Below, one piece after another: positions 31,635 through 39,311 of a stretch of 64,000 nt of DNA (within the stretch, counting starts at the first letter, position 1; each line of letters opens with the position of its first letter). The notes under the pieces are model-generated. The model was not told the origin of the DNA and ran no database searches. It was given only the letters and a program-made list of their open reading frames with translations. The position numbers and the translations under genes are program-made. Source of the stretch: CAZNKO01 sp964573855 (lineage in GTDB: Bacteria; Patescibacteriota; Patescibacteriia; UBA9934; GWF2-40-263); the NCBI GenBank assembly GCA_964573855.1, contig CAZNKO010000001.1, positions 1-64,000 of the forward strand, given 5' to 3'.

Positions 31635-32189
31635 TTATTTTTTAGTGGCTGTTTCCTCGCGGAAGGGGAAGCCGAGTTGTTTCAGAAGTGCCAAGCCTTC
31701 AGCCTTTGACTTTGCGGTCGTTCCAATGGTGACCTGCAGACCGTGGATCACTTCGATCTCGTCGCTGCGGATCTCCGGGAATGCCGTGTGCTCCGAGAAT
31801 CCGATCGAGTAATTTCCGGTTCCGTCGAACGCCTTCGGAGAGAGGCCTTGGAAATCCCGCACGCGCGGGAGAGACACCTTAATGAGTTTCTCCAGGAAGT
31901 CCCACATGCGCTTGCCGCGGAGCGTCGCCTTCATGCCGACGACCATCCCCTGCCGAATCTTGAAGCCTGCGATAGACTTGCGTGCCAGGGTCTTGACTGG
32001 CCTTTGACCGGAGACCCGGGTCAAGGTCCGCTCGGCCGTCTCCAGGTACTTCGCATCCTTGAGACCGGGACCCACCCCGATGTTCAGCGTCACCTGACGG
32101 ACAATCGGAACCGCATGCGGATTTTTGTACCCGAATTTCTTCTGAAGCGATGGGATCACTGTTGATTTGTACTGCTGTCGCAATGCCAT
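31635..32189 (-). CDS. rplE: Large ribosomal subunit protein uL5
   Basis: 184 aa. YKNPHAVPIVRQVTLNIGVG, QRPVKTLARKSIAGFKIRQG, VTLRGKRMWDFLEKLIKVSL-like block, RDFQGLSPKAFDGTGNYSIG, EQTAFPEI-like SEHTAFPEIRSDEI. Contacts 5S rRNA and the P-site tRNA. The start codon abuts hairpin element 32191-32317. Confidence 0.96.
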   Translation of the reverse strand: MALRQQYKSTVIPSLQKKFGYKNPHAVPIVRQVTLNIGVGPGLKDAKYLETAERTLTRVSGQRPVKTLARKSIAGFKIRQGMVVGMKATLRGKRMWDFLEKLIKVSLPRVRDFQGLSPKAFDGTGNYSIGFSEHTAFPEIRSDEIEVIHGLQVTIGTTAKSKAEGLALLKQLGFPFREETATKK

Positions 32190-32190
32190 A

Positions 32191-32317
32191 CCCCGTACTA
32201 CAACTTCGACTTAACAAACGTTTGAAGCCGTTTGGCAATCAAACAGCGGGACTGAATGGTTTTGCGATCTCTTGTGAGGACAGACATACAGGATAATGTC
32301 GAAGTTGTAGTACGGGG
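32191..32317 (-). repeat. Hairpin element, long form, upstream of rplE
   Basis: Perfect 19-bp arms CCCCGTACTACAACTTCGA (32191-32209) and complement (32299-32317), ATA on both sides. The interior is almost the same as at 8826, including a 40-codon frame from the upstream ATG that ends TTG TAG just before the rplE start. Confidence 0.92.
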
Positions 32318-32342
32318 CATACGATTATCTCTAGTGAGCCTG

Positions 32343-32372
32343 CCCCGTTAGAGCCATGGGCTCTAACGGGGC
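32343..32372 (-). repeat. Minimal 30-bp hairpin element in a target repeat
   Basis: CCCCGTTAGAGCC, ATG, complement, plus one C. It is inserted in the repeat TAGTGAGCCTG|TCGAACTA and flanked by CTG on both sides. The uninserted form of the same repeat stands before fusA (50744-50764). Confidence 0.9.
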
Positions 32373-32380
32373 CTGTCGAA

Positions 32381-32707
32381 CTATTCAATATCCTCCGAAG
32401 AACCTTTTGACCGCAGAACTCGGATCTTCGTCCGCGTCCCGTCCTTCTCCATAATTTTATATCCCACGCGTCCGGCCTTGCCGCTTTTTGGAGAAAGAAG
32501 AACGACATTCGAAATGTGCAGCGGCGCCGGGAAACGGATCTTCTGCCCCTGGGCGTCCCGCGTGCGGGCACGCAGGTGGCGCGTGGAAAGATTGATGCCT
32601 TCCACGACGACACGCTGAAGCTTGGGGAACACCTGCAGGACGGCCCCTTCTTTTCCCTTTTCTTTTCCCGCGATAATGCGGACTTTGTCGCCGGTCTTGA
32701 TCTTCAT
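32381..32707 (-). CDS. rplX: Large ribosomal subunit protein uL24
   Basis: 108 aa from ATG 32707 (MKIKTGDKVRIIAGKEKGKE). KOW motif VRIIAGKEKGKEGAVLQVFP, then VEGINLSTRHLRA, PAPLHISNVVLLSP. The longer frame upstream overlaps rplN and is not used. Confidence 0.95.
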   Translation of the reverse strand: MKIKTGDKVRIIAGKEKGKEGAVLQVFPKLQRVVVEGINLSTRHLRARTRDAQGQKIRFPAPLHISNVVLLSPKSGKAGRVGYKIMEKDGTRTKIRVLRSKGSSEDIE

Positions 32708-32711
32708 AGGA

Positions 32712-33083
32712 TTAAAGCACTTCCGGTGCGAGCGAAATAATTTTCGTAAAGCCCATCGCGCGGAGTTCCCGGGCGACCGGCCCGAAAATGCGCGTGCCCT
32801 TCGGCTCCTTGGAACTTTTATCAATGATCACGCCGGCATTTTCATCGAACCGGATGTACGTCCCGTCCTTCCGGCGCGTCTCCTTGCGTGTGCGGACAAT
32901 GACGACCGTCACGACATCGCTTTTTTTGACCGTCCCGTGCGGCACCGCTTCCTTCACGACCGCGTTCACGATGTCACCAATGCCAGCCGAGTGCTTTCGG
33001 GAGCCGCCCAATACCCGAATCACCTGGAGTTTTTTGGCTCCGGTATTGTCGGCTACTTTTAACATCGTGCGGTGTTGAACCAT
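32712..33083 (-). CDS. rplN: Large ribosomal subunit protein uL14
   Basis: 123 aa from ATG 33083 (MVQHRTMLKVADNTGAKKLQ). VIRVLGGSRKHSAGIGDIVN, RTRKETRRKDGTYIRFDENA, GTRIFGPVARELRAMGFTKI. Standard length and position between rpsQ and rplX. Confidence 0.97.
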   Translation of the reverse strand: MVQHRTMLKVADNTGAKKLQVIRVLGGSRKHSAGIGDIVNAVVKEAVPHGTVKKSDVVTVVIVRTRKETRRKDGTYIRFDENAGVIIDKSSKEPKGTRIFGPVARELRAMGFTKIISLAPEVL

Positions 33084-33099
33084 AGATATTGAGTACGTT

Positions 33100-33336
33100 T
33101 CACATTTTCTTCCCAACAACCCGCCAGCGCTTATCGCGCGAAAGCGGACGGCATTCCACAAAATTCACGAGATCTCCCACTTTGTACTGCTTGTTCTCGT
33201 CGTGCACCTTAAACTTTTGGCTGCGCACATAGCGCTTTCCGTATTTTGGATGAACGACCGTGCGGTCAACCCGAACCACGATGGTTTTTGCCATCGAGTC
33301 CGAGACCACGATTCCCTCAAAATTTCGCTTTTTCAT
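33100..33336 (-). CDS. rpsQ: Small ribosomal subunit protein uS17
   Basis: 78 aa from ATG 33334-33336 (MKKRNFEGIVVSDSMAKTIV). VRVDRTVVHPKYGKRYVRSQ, HDENKQYKVGDLVNFVECRP, SRDKRWRVV. Start overlaps the rpmC stop as ATGA. Confidence 0.96.
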   Translation of the reverse strand: MKKRNFEGIVVSDSMAKTIVVRVDRTVVHPKYGKRYVRSQKFKVHDENKQYKVGDLVNFVECRPLSRDKRWRVVGKKM

Positions 33337-33542
33337 ACCTTGGTCGTTTTTTGCTTGTCGCGCAGAACGGTTTTGAGACGCGAGATTTCTTGCCGGACCT
33401 GCCGCACTTCGCGGACGGTCTTTAATTGGTTTGCGGAAAGCTGGAAGCGCAGAGTATGCAGGCGTTGTAAACGCTCCGCCAGAGCCTTGATCAAGGCTTC
33501 CGGACTCTGTCCGCGCATCCAAGTAAGATCTTTCGTTTCCAT
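33333..33542 (-). CDS. rpmC: Large ribosomal subunit protein uL29
   Basis: 69 aa, two helices: SPEALIKALAERLQRLHTLR, LRFQLSANQLKTVREVRQVR, QEISRLKTVLRDKQ. The block RFQLSANQLKTVREVR with an Arg-rich end is the L29 signature. Coupled to rpsQ by overlap; 38 bp after rplP, a spacer holding TTGGAGGTGAGAGG words. Confidence 0.94.
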   Translation of the reverse strand: METKDLTWMRGQSPEALIKALAERLQRLHTLRFQLSANQLKTVREVRQVRQEISRLKTVLRDKQKTTKV

Positions 33543-33580
33543 AAAGAGTAGAAGTTGGAGGTGAGAGGTTGGGGGTTGGA

Positions 33581-34000
33581 TTAGGAGAGATCCCTGGTGA
33601 CGATTTTCGTCTTGACCGGAAGCTTGTGGGAGGCAAGTGTCAGGGCCTCGCGCGCGAGTGGCGCCTCCACCCCATCCATCTCAAACATCACGGTTCCCGG
33701 GCGCACCGCAGCCACGTAATGATCCACGGCTCCCTTGCCCTTACCCATTGGCATCTCGGAGCCCTTGGTCGTGACCGGATGGTCTGGAAAAATCCGGATC
33801 CAAACCTTGCCCCCGCGCTTGATCGTACGCGTGAGCGCGCGGCGCGCGGCCTCAATCTGGCGCGAGGTCACCCACGATTCGGTCATGGCTTTGAGGCCGA
33901 AGGACCCGAACGCGAGGGTCGCTTTTTGGGTCGCCAAACGCTTCCCGCCCCCACGACCCTTGTGCCATTTGCGATGTTTAACTTTTTTTGGAATTAACAT
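33581..34000 (-). CDS. rplP: Large ribosomal subunit protein uL16
   Basis: 139 aa. MLIPKKVKHRKWHKGRGGGK, LAFGSFGLKAMTESWVTSRQ, IEAARRALTRTIKRGGKVWI, RIFPDHPVTTKGSEMPMGKG, KGAVDHYVAAVRPG. Conserved throughout; two bases after rpsC. Confidence 0.97.
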   Translation of the reverse strand: MLIPKKVKHRKWHKGRGGGKRLATQKATLAFGSFGLKAMTESWVTSRQIEAARRALTRTIKRGGKVWIRIFPDHPVTTKGSEMPMGKGKGAVDHYVAAVRPGTVMFEMDGVEAPLAREALTLASHKLPVKTKIVTRDLS

Positions 34001-34002
34001 AT

Positions 34003-34641
34003 TTATTCAAACACCTCGCCGCGGTTAATCCACACTTTAATGCCGATCGTGCCGTAAATCGTAAAGGCGGTCACGGAGGCATAGTTTATGTCCGCGCGGA
34101 GGTTGTGAAGCGGAATTTTTCCGTGGGCGAGCGTTTCCGTGCGGGCGATTTCCGCGCCATTCGAACGACCAGAAATCGTGATCTTCACCCCTTCTGCCCT
34201 CGCCTTCATCACGCGCTCGATCGCCATCTTCATGATGCGACGAAACGGCATGCGCTTTTCAAGGTCACCCGCGATCTGTTGCCCGACGATCTGGGCCGAG
34301 AGCGACGGCTGCTGGATTTCCTTCACGTTCACCTGGAGGTCCACCTTACGACCACGGTAGAAGGTCTTCTTGACGGTCTTCGTGAGCTCTTCGATGCCAG
34401 CTCCGGCACGGCCGATAATCGTCCCGGGTTTCGCCGCATAGACGGTGATCGTCAGCTTTTGGCGAGAGCGCTCGATTTCTATGTGGTCGAGGAGCGAATC
34501 CTTCAGTCGCTTCCAAAGAAAATCCCTGAGCTGCACGTCTTCTTTGAGAAGCGCGCTGTAATTCTGCCGGGCAAACCAGACACCGCCCCACCCTTTGGTG
34601 ACCGCGAGTCGGAAGGCCTTTGGATGAACTTTATGACCCAT
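34003..34641 (-). CDS. rpsC: Small ribosomal subunit protein uS3
   Basis: 212 aa. MGHKVHPKAFRLAVTKGWGG, KH domain with KLTITVYAAKPGTIIGRAGA, C-terminal GVKITISGRSNGAEIARTE and IPLHNLRADINYASVTAFTI. Slightly compact. Separated from rplV by a REP-like palindrome rather than the usual tight junction. Confidence 0.97.
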   Translation of the reverse strand: MGHKVHPKAFRLAVTKGWGGVWFARQNYSALLKEDVQLRDFLWKRLKDSLLDHIEIERSRQKLTITVYAAKPGTIIGRAGAGIEELTKTVKKTFYRGRKVDLQVNVKEIQQPSLSAQIVGQQIAGDLEKRMPFRRIMKMAIERVMKARAEGVKITISGRSNGAEIARTETLAHGKIPLHNLRADINYASVTAFTIYGTIGIKVWINRGEVFE

Positions 34642-34656
34642 AATGTTGCGACCATT

Positions 34657-34761
34657 TAAATTCCTTCATCTGCTGCATTGCGGGGCCCCGCAAGTTCGTC
34701 ATCCTACGATTGAAGTAGGCCCCCTCACTTGCTTCCCCGCGCCTTGCATCTGAAGTTTTTA
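34657..34761 (+). repeat. REP-like palindromic element, copy 2 (partner at 16567-16692)
   Basis: CCTTCATCTGCTGCATTGCG ... CCGCGCCTTGCATCTGAAG on the plus strand; same conserved ends as 16567-16692 (minus), with a different central stem. It lies in the rpsC-rplV spacer. Confidence 0.8.
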
Positions 34762-34768
34762 ACTGGTC

Positions 34769-35158
34769 TCACTTCGTCGAAGATTTATTACGTTTCTCTT
34801 TTTTCTCTTTTACCTTTTTCTTCGTTGGAACATCGCTCAACACCACCGAGATGTGCGCCGAACGTTTCCGAATCGGAGCGGCCCGACCAAAGGCGCGGGC
34901 GCGGAAGCGGTGCAGAACCGGTCCCCCATCCGCCACAATACTCTTCACGTACAACGCTTCCGGTTTGAGCTGAAAATTGTGCTCCGCGTTCGCCACGGCT
35001 GAACGCAAAAGTTTCAACACAGGTAAGGCGGCTGCTTTGTTCACAAATTGCAGCTGCTCCAAAGCCGAGGCCACGCGTTTGCCGCGAATCGTATCAATCA
35101 CCAACCGGATTTTCCGTGGCGACTGATGAATATAGCGTGCGGATGCTTTTACGTCCAT
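34769..35158 (-). CDS. rplV: Large ribosomal subunit protein uL22
   Basis: 129 aa. ASARYIHQSPRKIRLVIDTI, RGKRVASALEQLQFVNKAAA, LPVLKLLRSAVANAEHNF, and the exit-tunnel hairpin DGGPVLHRFRARAFGRAAPI. The tail after TKKK is a Lys/Glu-rich extension. Confidence 0.96.
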   Translation of the reverse strand: MDVKASARYIHQSPRKIRLVIDTIRGKRVASALEQLQFVNKAAALPVLKLLRSAVANAEHNFQLKPEALYVKSIVADGGPVLHRFRARAFGRAAPIRKRSAHISVVLSDVPTKKKVKEKKEKRNKSSTK

Positions 35159-35167
35159 AGAGGAATA

Positions 35168-35539
35168 TTATTTGGTACCCTTCGCAGCCGCGGGAGCCGG
35201 AGCCTTCGCGCCGGCAGGGGCCGCAACCCCCGGAACCCCAGGAGCACCCGTTGCCGCAGCCGAGGCCTCCACTTCTTTCTGGAGCTTACCGCCATGGCGG
35301 ACGAATTTCCGTGTCGGAGAAAATTCTCCGAGCTTGTGACCGACCATATTTTCCACAATACGCACCGGAATGAAATCCTTGCCGTTGTGCACGGCCACGG
35401 TAAACCCAACCATCTCTGGGGTGATGGAAGAAGCGCGCGCCCAGGTCTTGATCATCTTTTTGTCGCCGGACTTCAGCGCGAGGATTTTCTTCTGAAGTTT
35501 TTGGTCCACGTAAGGACCCTTTTTCGAACTGCGAGACAT
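35168..35539 (-). CDS. rpsS: Small ribosomal subunit protein uS19
   Basis: 123 aa. MSRSSKKGPYVDQKLQKKIL, TWARASSITPEMVGFTVAVH, NGKDFIPVRIVENMVGHKLG, EFSPTRKFVRHGGK. The last ~35 residues form an Ala/Pro/Gly-rich extension (GVPGVAAPAGAKAPAPAAAK) not present in most S19. Confidence 0.96.
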   Translation of the reverse strand: MSRSSKKGPYVDQKLQKKILALKSGDKKMIKTWARASSITPEMVGFTVAVHNGKDFIPVRIVENMVGHKLGEFSPTRKFVRHGGKLQKEVEASAAATGAPGVPGVAAPAGAKAPAPAAAKGTK

Positions 35540-35548
35540 AAGTGAAAT

Positions 35549-35627
35549 TTCGCAGGCTTTAGGCGGACAAGGCTTTAGGCTTTAGGAATTTCCCTAATGC
35601 CTGACGCCTAACGCCTAACGCCTGTGT
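35549..35627. repeat. Word-repeat hairpin (AGGCTTTAGGC words), copy 1
   Basis: Left arm of AGGCTTTAGG words, right arm of CCTAACGCCT words, so it folds on itself. Nearly identical in sequence to the tuf leader repeat at 40511-40593 (other strand). Sits between rplB and rpsS. Confidence 0.85.
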
Positions 35628-35630
35628 CTT

Positions 35631-36482
35631 TTACATAGAGCTGCCGACAAATCGGCCTTTCGGACGTCGCTGAATAATCAGGGAATCGGAAGATTTCTTC
35701 CCGCGAGTTTTGACCCCGAACGCGGGCTTGCCTTGGGGCGTCTTCGGATGCTTCAACCCGATCGGGTTGTGGCCTTCCCCGCCGCCGTGCGGGTGATCCA
35801 CGGGGTTCATGGCCTTGCCGCGCACCGACGGACGAAACCCGCGGTGCCGCATGCGGCCGGCCTTGCCCCAGCGCACGAGGCGTCGATCCGGGTTCGACAC
35901 TTGTCCGATCGTCGCAAAACATTGCTTGAACACCATGCGCATTTCGCCAGAGGGAAGTTTCAGGGTCGCATACGGGCCTTCCACGGCCATGAGCTGAATG
36001 GCGGCTCCGGCGCCGCGCCCCAACTGTCCACCAAGCCCCGGATGGAGCTCCACGTCATGGATGATGAGGCCCACGGGAATGTGCTCGAGCGGGAAACGGT
36101 TGCCCGTTTGGATCTCCCCTTTTTGTTTGGAAGAAATAACCGAGTCCCCAACCTTGAGGCCAAGCGGAGCGAGCATGTACCCCTTCTTACCGTTCTTGTA
36201 ATAGAGAAGCGCGATGCGTCCGCCGCGGCTCGGGTCGTATTCAATCGCCACCACCTTTGCCGGCACGTCGAAAAGATTCCGCTTGAAATCCACAAGACGG
36301 ATCCGGCGCGCGACACCGCCGCCGCGGTGGCGCACGGTAATCTTCCCCCGCGTGCGGCCAGCCATCGACTTCGACGAAATCGTGAGGGATTTTTCCGGCT
36401 TCCCCTTCGTGATGTCTTCAAACGTGTCGACGCTGGAAATGCGGCGACCGGGAGACGTTGGATTGTAGTGTTTAATCGGCAT
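35631..36482 (-). CDS. rplB: Large ribosomal subunit protein uL2
   Basis: 283 aa. MPIKHYNPTSPGRRISSVDT, GRTRGKITVRHRGGGVARRI, VVAIEYDPSRGGRIALLYY, and the catalytic-centre loop GKAMNPVDHPHGGGEGHNPI containing the conserved His. Normal length. Confidence 0.97.
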   Translation of the reverse strand: MPIKHYNPTSPGRRISSVDTFEDITKGKPEKSLTISSKSMAGRTRGKITVRHRGGGVARRIRLVDFKRNLFDVPAKVVAIEYDPSRGGRIALLYYKNGKKGYMLAPLGLKVGDSVISSKQKGEIQTGNRFPLEHIPVGLIIHDVELHPGLGGQLGRGAGAAIQLMAVEGPYATLKLPSGEMRMVFKQCFATIGQVSNPDRRLVRWGKAGRMRHRGFRPSVRGKAMNPVDHPHGGGEGHNPIGLKHPKTPQGKPAFGVKTRGKKSSDSLIIQRRPKGRFVGSSM

Positions 36483-36484
36483 AC

Positions 36485-36597
36485 AGAATTAAATCCGAAA
36501 TTCGAAATGGGAAAAATCCGAAAAAACGGTTGAAAATTCTAATTTTGAATTTAGAATTTCTTCGAATTTAGAATTTTTAACATTTCGAATTTTCATA
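36485..36597. repeat. AT-rich word-repeat spacer between rplW and rplB
   Basis: ATCCGAAATTCGAAATGGG words followed by complementary TTTCGAATTT words. Same vocabulary as 2681-2800. Confidence 0.7.
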
Positions 36598-37026
36598 TTA
36601 AACGCCTTCGTACACATCAATGGTCTTACCCGCCGGGAGCGTCACGATCGCCTTCTTCCAGGCACGGCGCTGGCCTGTCATCCGCCCAAAGCGAACCACT
36701 TTGCCGCGCACGCGCTGGATGTTCACTTCAACCGGCGTGATGCCGTAGAGGGCCCTCACAGCCGCGCGCACCTGAACGCGCGTGGACTTCGGCGAGACCA
36801 CAAAACAGTACTGGCTCAAGGAGGCAAGATGCGCTGCCTTTTCTGTCACGAGCGGTTTCACGATGACCTGAGCAAGCTCCGCGGAAATCACCCCGATTTT
36901 TGTCGGCGTTTTCTTTGCAGCCTTTTTATCCTTCGACACCGGCTCCAGTTTTGGCGAACGCGAAGCAGGAGCCTGACCTTTCAGCTCAACCTCTTTTTTC
37001 GATTTGAATCGGTCAAAAAATCCCAT
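36598..37026 (-). CDS. rplW: Large ribosomal subunit protein uL23
   Basis: 142 aa. Core from about residue 50: AQVIVKPLVTEKAAHLASLS, YCFVVSPKSTRVQVRAAVRA, YGITPVEVNIQRVRGKVVRF. A Lys-rich 45-residue N-terminal extension (MGFFDRFKSKKEVELKGQAP...) is added. The start codon 37024-37026 abuts hairpin element 37028-37156. Confidence 0.95.
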   Translation of the reverse strand: MGFFDRFKSKKEVELKGQAPASRSPKLEPVSKDKKAAKKTPTKIGVISAELAQVIVKPLVTEKAAHLASLSQYCFVVSPKSTRVQVRAAVRALYGITPVEVNIQRVRGKVVRFGRMTGQRRAWKKAIVTLPAGKTIDVYEGV

Positions 37027-37027
37027 A

Positions 37028-37156
37028 CCCCGTTAGAAGCCTGAACAAAAAAGATTAAAAATCTTTTTCGTAGCTCCTTTTGATACACAGGTGAATACCT
37101 GACCAGTTTTATAATTTTGTAAGACGTGAGTATAACACATACGGCTTCTAACGGGG
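37028..37156 (-). repeat. Hairpin element (CCCCGTTAGAAGC arms) between rplD and rplW
   Basis: Perfect 13-bp arms 37028-37040 and 37144-37156, flanked by ATA and ATT. Contains AAAAAGATT-AAA-AATCTTTTT. Without it, the rplD stop and the rplW start would read TAAATG. Confidence 0.92.
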
Positions 37157-37159
37157 CAT

Positions 37160-37795
37160 TTACGGACGCGAGTAGGTTTTGGTGATGACCTCGAGGGCCT
37201 CGCGGCTCGCAAGCACGGTGTCGTGAGCGAGGAGATCAACCACGTTCAAGCTGTTTGCGGGAAGGGTCGAAATGCGCGGCAGGTTGCGTACGGCACGTGA
37301 AAGCGCGGCGTTCGTGGGCTCCGTGACAATAAGCGTTTTCTTGCCAAGACCCGGAAGCTTTTTCAAAAGTCCTGCCGCAAGTTTCGTCTTCGGTTCTGAA
37401 AGTTTCAAACTTTCCACGGCAACCAAGCGATGATCCGCCACCTTTTCGGAAAGAACCATGGCAAGCGCTTTGCGGCGCACCTTCCGATTCAGCTTCAAAG
37501 AAAAATTGCGCTCCTTGGTGGGGCCAAACGTGATGCCGCCTCCGACCCAGATCGGTGACCGGCGGGATCCATGACGCGCACGGCCTGTGCCCTTTTGCTT
37601 CCACGGCTTTTTGCCGGTTCCCGCAACCTCGCCGCGGCCTTTCGTGTGCGCGAGGACCTGCCGGCTATTTGCCTGCTGGGCCACGACTGCCGCGTGCACC
37701 ACAGAAGGATCCGCTTTCACATCAAAAAGTTTCGGCTCAAGGGTGAGTTCGCCGACGGTGGCTCCTTCTTGATTGTAGAGTTTTACCGTTGCCAT
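37160..37795 (-). CDS. rplD: Large ribosomal subunit protein uL4
   Basis: 211 aa. VHAAVVAQQANSRQVLAHTK, GRGEVAGTGKKPWKQKGTGR, ARHGSRRSPIWVGGGITFGP, LNVVDLLAHDTVLASREAL. Its start overlaps the end of rplC by 13 bp. Confidence 0.96.
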   Translation of the reverse strand: MATVKLYNQEGATVGELTLEPKLFDVKADPSVVHAAVVAQQANSRQVLAHTKGRGEVAGTGKKPWKQKGTGRARHGSRRSPIWVGGGITFGPTKERNFSLKLNRKVRRKALAMVLSEKVADHRLVAVESLKLSEPKTKLAAGLLKKLPGLGKKTLIVTEPTNAALSRAVRNLPRISTLPANSLNVVDLLAHDTVLASREALEVITKTYSRP

Positions 37796-38409
37796 ATCGT
37801 TTTCCCTTCACGGGCAACAATGAGGAGAACACTGCCCCGGGCCCCGGGCACCGCTCCCTTCACGGCGAGCGTTTGTGCCGTCGGATCCACAGAAATAATT
37901 TCCAAATTTTTTACGGTCACGCGATCTGCCCCGAGGTGCCCGGCCATGCGCTGGCCTTTGGAGACCGGCCCCTGGCGCTGCGAGGCAATCGAGCCTGGCA
38001 TGCGCAGCTGGTCCTTATGGCCGTGGGAGGCTGGGCTTCCGGCAAAATGGTGGCGTTTCACAACGCCCTGGAATCCGCGACCCTTTGAGGTACCAATCAC
38101 ATCCACTTTCATCCCCGGCTTAAATGCGGACACATCCACGGTGTCACCGCGTTTCAAATTGGTCGTGGCCGCGCGGAATTCGCGCAACACACCAAAGGCA
38201 GGCAGATCCTTAAGATGCCCCGTTTCGGCTTTCGAGAGCTTTCGGCGAACGTCCGTCCCAAGTTGGATCGCGGTGTACCCTTCTTTTTCCGCACCCTTCA
38301 CCTGGGTTACGATATTCGGCTCCGCTTTCACCAGCGTCACCGGAACAACGCTCCCGTCGTCCTTAAACTCCTGCGTCATTTCAATTTTACGACCAATGAT
38401 GAATGACAT
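37783..38409 (-). CDS. rplC: Large ribosomal subunit protein uL3
   Basis: 208 aa. MSFIIGRKIEMTQEFKDDGS, VDVIGTSKGRGFQGVVKRHH, FAGSPASHGHKDQLRMPGSI, MAGHLGADRVTVKNLEIISV. The start codon 38407-38409 abuts hairpin element 38411-38552; beyond it lies an unusually long spacer to rpsJ. Confidence 0.96.
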   Translation of the reverse strand: MSFIIGRKIEMTQEFKDDGSVVPVTLVKAEPNIVTQVKGAEKEGYTAIQLGTDVRRKLSKAETGHLKDLPAFGVLREFRAATTNLKRGDTVDVSAFKPGMKVDVIGTSKGRGFQGVVKRHHFAGSPASHGHKDQLRMPGSIASQRQGPVSKGQRMAGHLGADRVTVKNLEIISVDPTAQTLAVKGAVPGARGSVLLIVAREGKTIWQR

Positions 38410-38410
38410 A

Positions 38411-38552
38411 CCCCGTTAGAGGCCTCTGACGAAAAAGATTTTTAAGCTGATAAAAAATCTTTTTCGGGAATCCTCTGATAAATCAACATGCCCCTGACCG
38501 ATGTTTTAACTCTGCAAAACGTGGGTGTAATACCTACCGGCCTCTAACGGGG
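38411..38552 (-). repeat. Hairpin element (CCCCGTTAGAGGCC arms) upstream of rplC
   Basis: Perfect 14-bp arms 38411-38424 and 38539-38552, flanked by ATA. Contains GAAAAAGATTTTTA.../AAAAATCTTTTTC internal pairing. Longest member of the family in the window. Confidence 0.92.
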
Positions 38553-38556
38553 CATA

Positions 38557-38828
38557 TCTGGCAATGAAAAAGCCAGAAGTCAGGGATCCAAGACCTTGGG
38601 TCACCGGCTTCCAGCCCCGAACCTCACCAGAGGTGCTTCGGGATAATCATGTGAATTGGAGATAACAACCTCGATGGCGGTTCGGAAAGCGTCTGGAAGG
38701 TTTTCTCAGGAAAGACTCTCGAACTCGTGAGATCTCTCTTCCAGGTTTTCGTTCCGCTGGTGCGGCTCCCGCACCGGTGTCTGACACGATCGTTTCGTAG
38801 CAGGCACCGATGCGTGGCATCGGTTTTT
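38557..38828 (+). ncRNA. Candidate plus-strand structured RNA in the rpsJ-rplC spacer
   Basis: About 270 bp without a gene, where S10 operons normally have a short junction. The plus strand shows successive hairpins: TCTGGC/GCCAGA (38557-38577), CCCGAA..CCTC/GAGG..TTCGGG (about 38616-38642), CTGGAAG/CTTCCAG (from 38693), GGTGCGG-CTC-CCGCACC (38759-38775), and CCGATGC-GTG-GCATCGG followed by TTTTTAAG (38808-38828), a proper terminator on the plus strand. It would be antisense to the operon. I recognise no known RNA family; a minus-strand structured leader for rplC is the alternative. Confidence 0.4.
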
Positions 38829-38860
38829 AAGAAAAATTTTTGAAAAACTTCAGAGATCTC

Positions 38861-39280
38861 TTAAGTTTTGATTTCGACATCGACTCCGGAGGGGAGAGAG
38901 AGCGTCATGAGCGCGTCAATCGTCTTCTCTGTCGGCTCCGAGATGTCGATGAGGCGCTTGTGAATGCGCATCTCGTATTGTTCGCGCGAATCCTTATGCA
39001 CGAACGTCGATCGGTTCACGGTATACTTCCGCTTTTCCGTGGGCAGAGGAATGGGCCCGTGAATCTTCGCTCCGGACCGCTCGGCCGTCTTCAGGATGGT
39101 CGCGGTCGCCTGGTCGATGATTTTGTGGTCGTAGGCCCGGATTTTAATCCGAATATGCGGCTTTTCTTCTTCGGTCTTTGCGTGAGAGGCGCCCTGCCTG
39201 CCGGCAGGCACGGCGCCTTTTTTTCCGGCGGAGCCGGACCCCGCTTTGCGGGGCTTGGCGGAACGAGGTGCGGTAGTCAC
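38861..39280 (-). CDS. rpsJ: Small ribosomal subunit protein uS10 with repeat-derived N-terminal extension
   Basis: 139 aa from GTG 39278-39280. The S10 core is ordinary (HIRIKIRAYDHKIIDQATAT, GAKIHGPIPLPTEKRKYTVN, STFVHKDSREQYEMRIHKRL). About 38 residues precede it: AGSGSAGKKGAVPAGRQGAS is the translation of three palindromes (39188-39260). No Shine-Dalgarno sequence is evident before the GTG. Follows tuf by 31 bp. Confidence 0.93.
   Translation of the reverse strand: MTTAPRSAKPRKAGSGSAGKKGAVPAGRQGASHAKTEEEKPHIRIKIRAYDHKIIDQATATILKTAERSGAKIHGPIPLPTEKRKYTVNRSTFVHKDSREQYEMRIHKRLIDISEPTEKTIDALMTLSLPSGVDVEIKT
39188..39216. repeat. Palindrome inside rpsJ (GCCTGCCGGCAGGC core)
   Basis: GGCGCC-ct-GCCTGCCGGCAGGC-ac-GGCGCC, translated in frame as part of GAVPAGRQGA. 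The core recurs at 40814-40833. Confidence 0.8.
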
Positions 39281-39311
39281 AGGTGTAAAAGAACTAATGA
39301 ACAGGGAGTTA

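Noticed and set aside
38557..38828. tmRNA, RNase P, 6S or SRP RNA in the rpsJ-rplC spacer
   Set aside because: None of the conserved motifs of these RNAs is present (no tRNA-like ends or tag frame, no P4 element, no SRP tetraloop stem).
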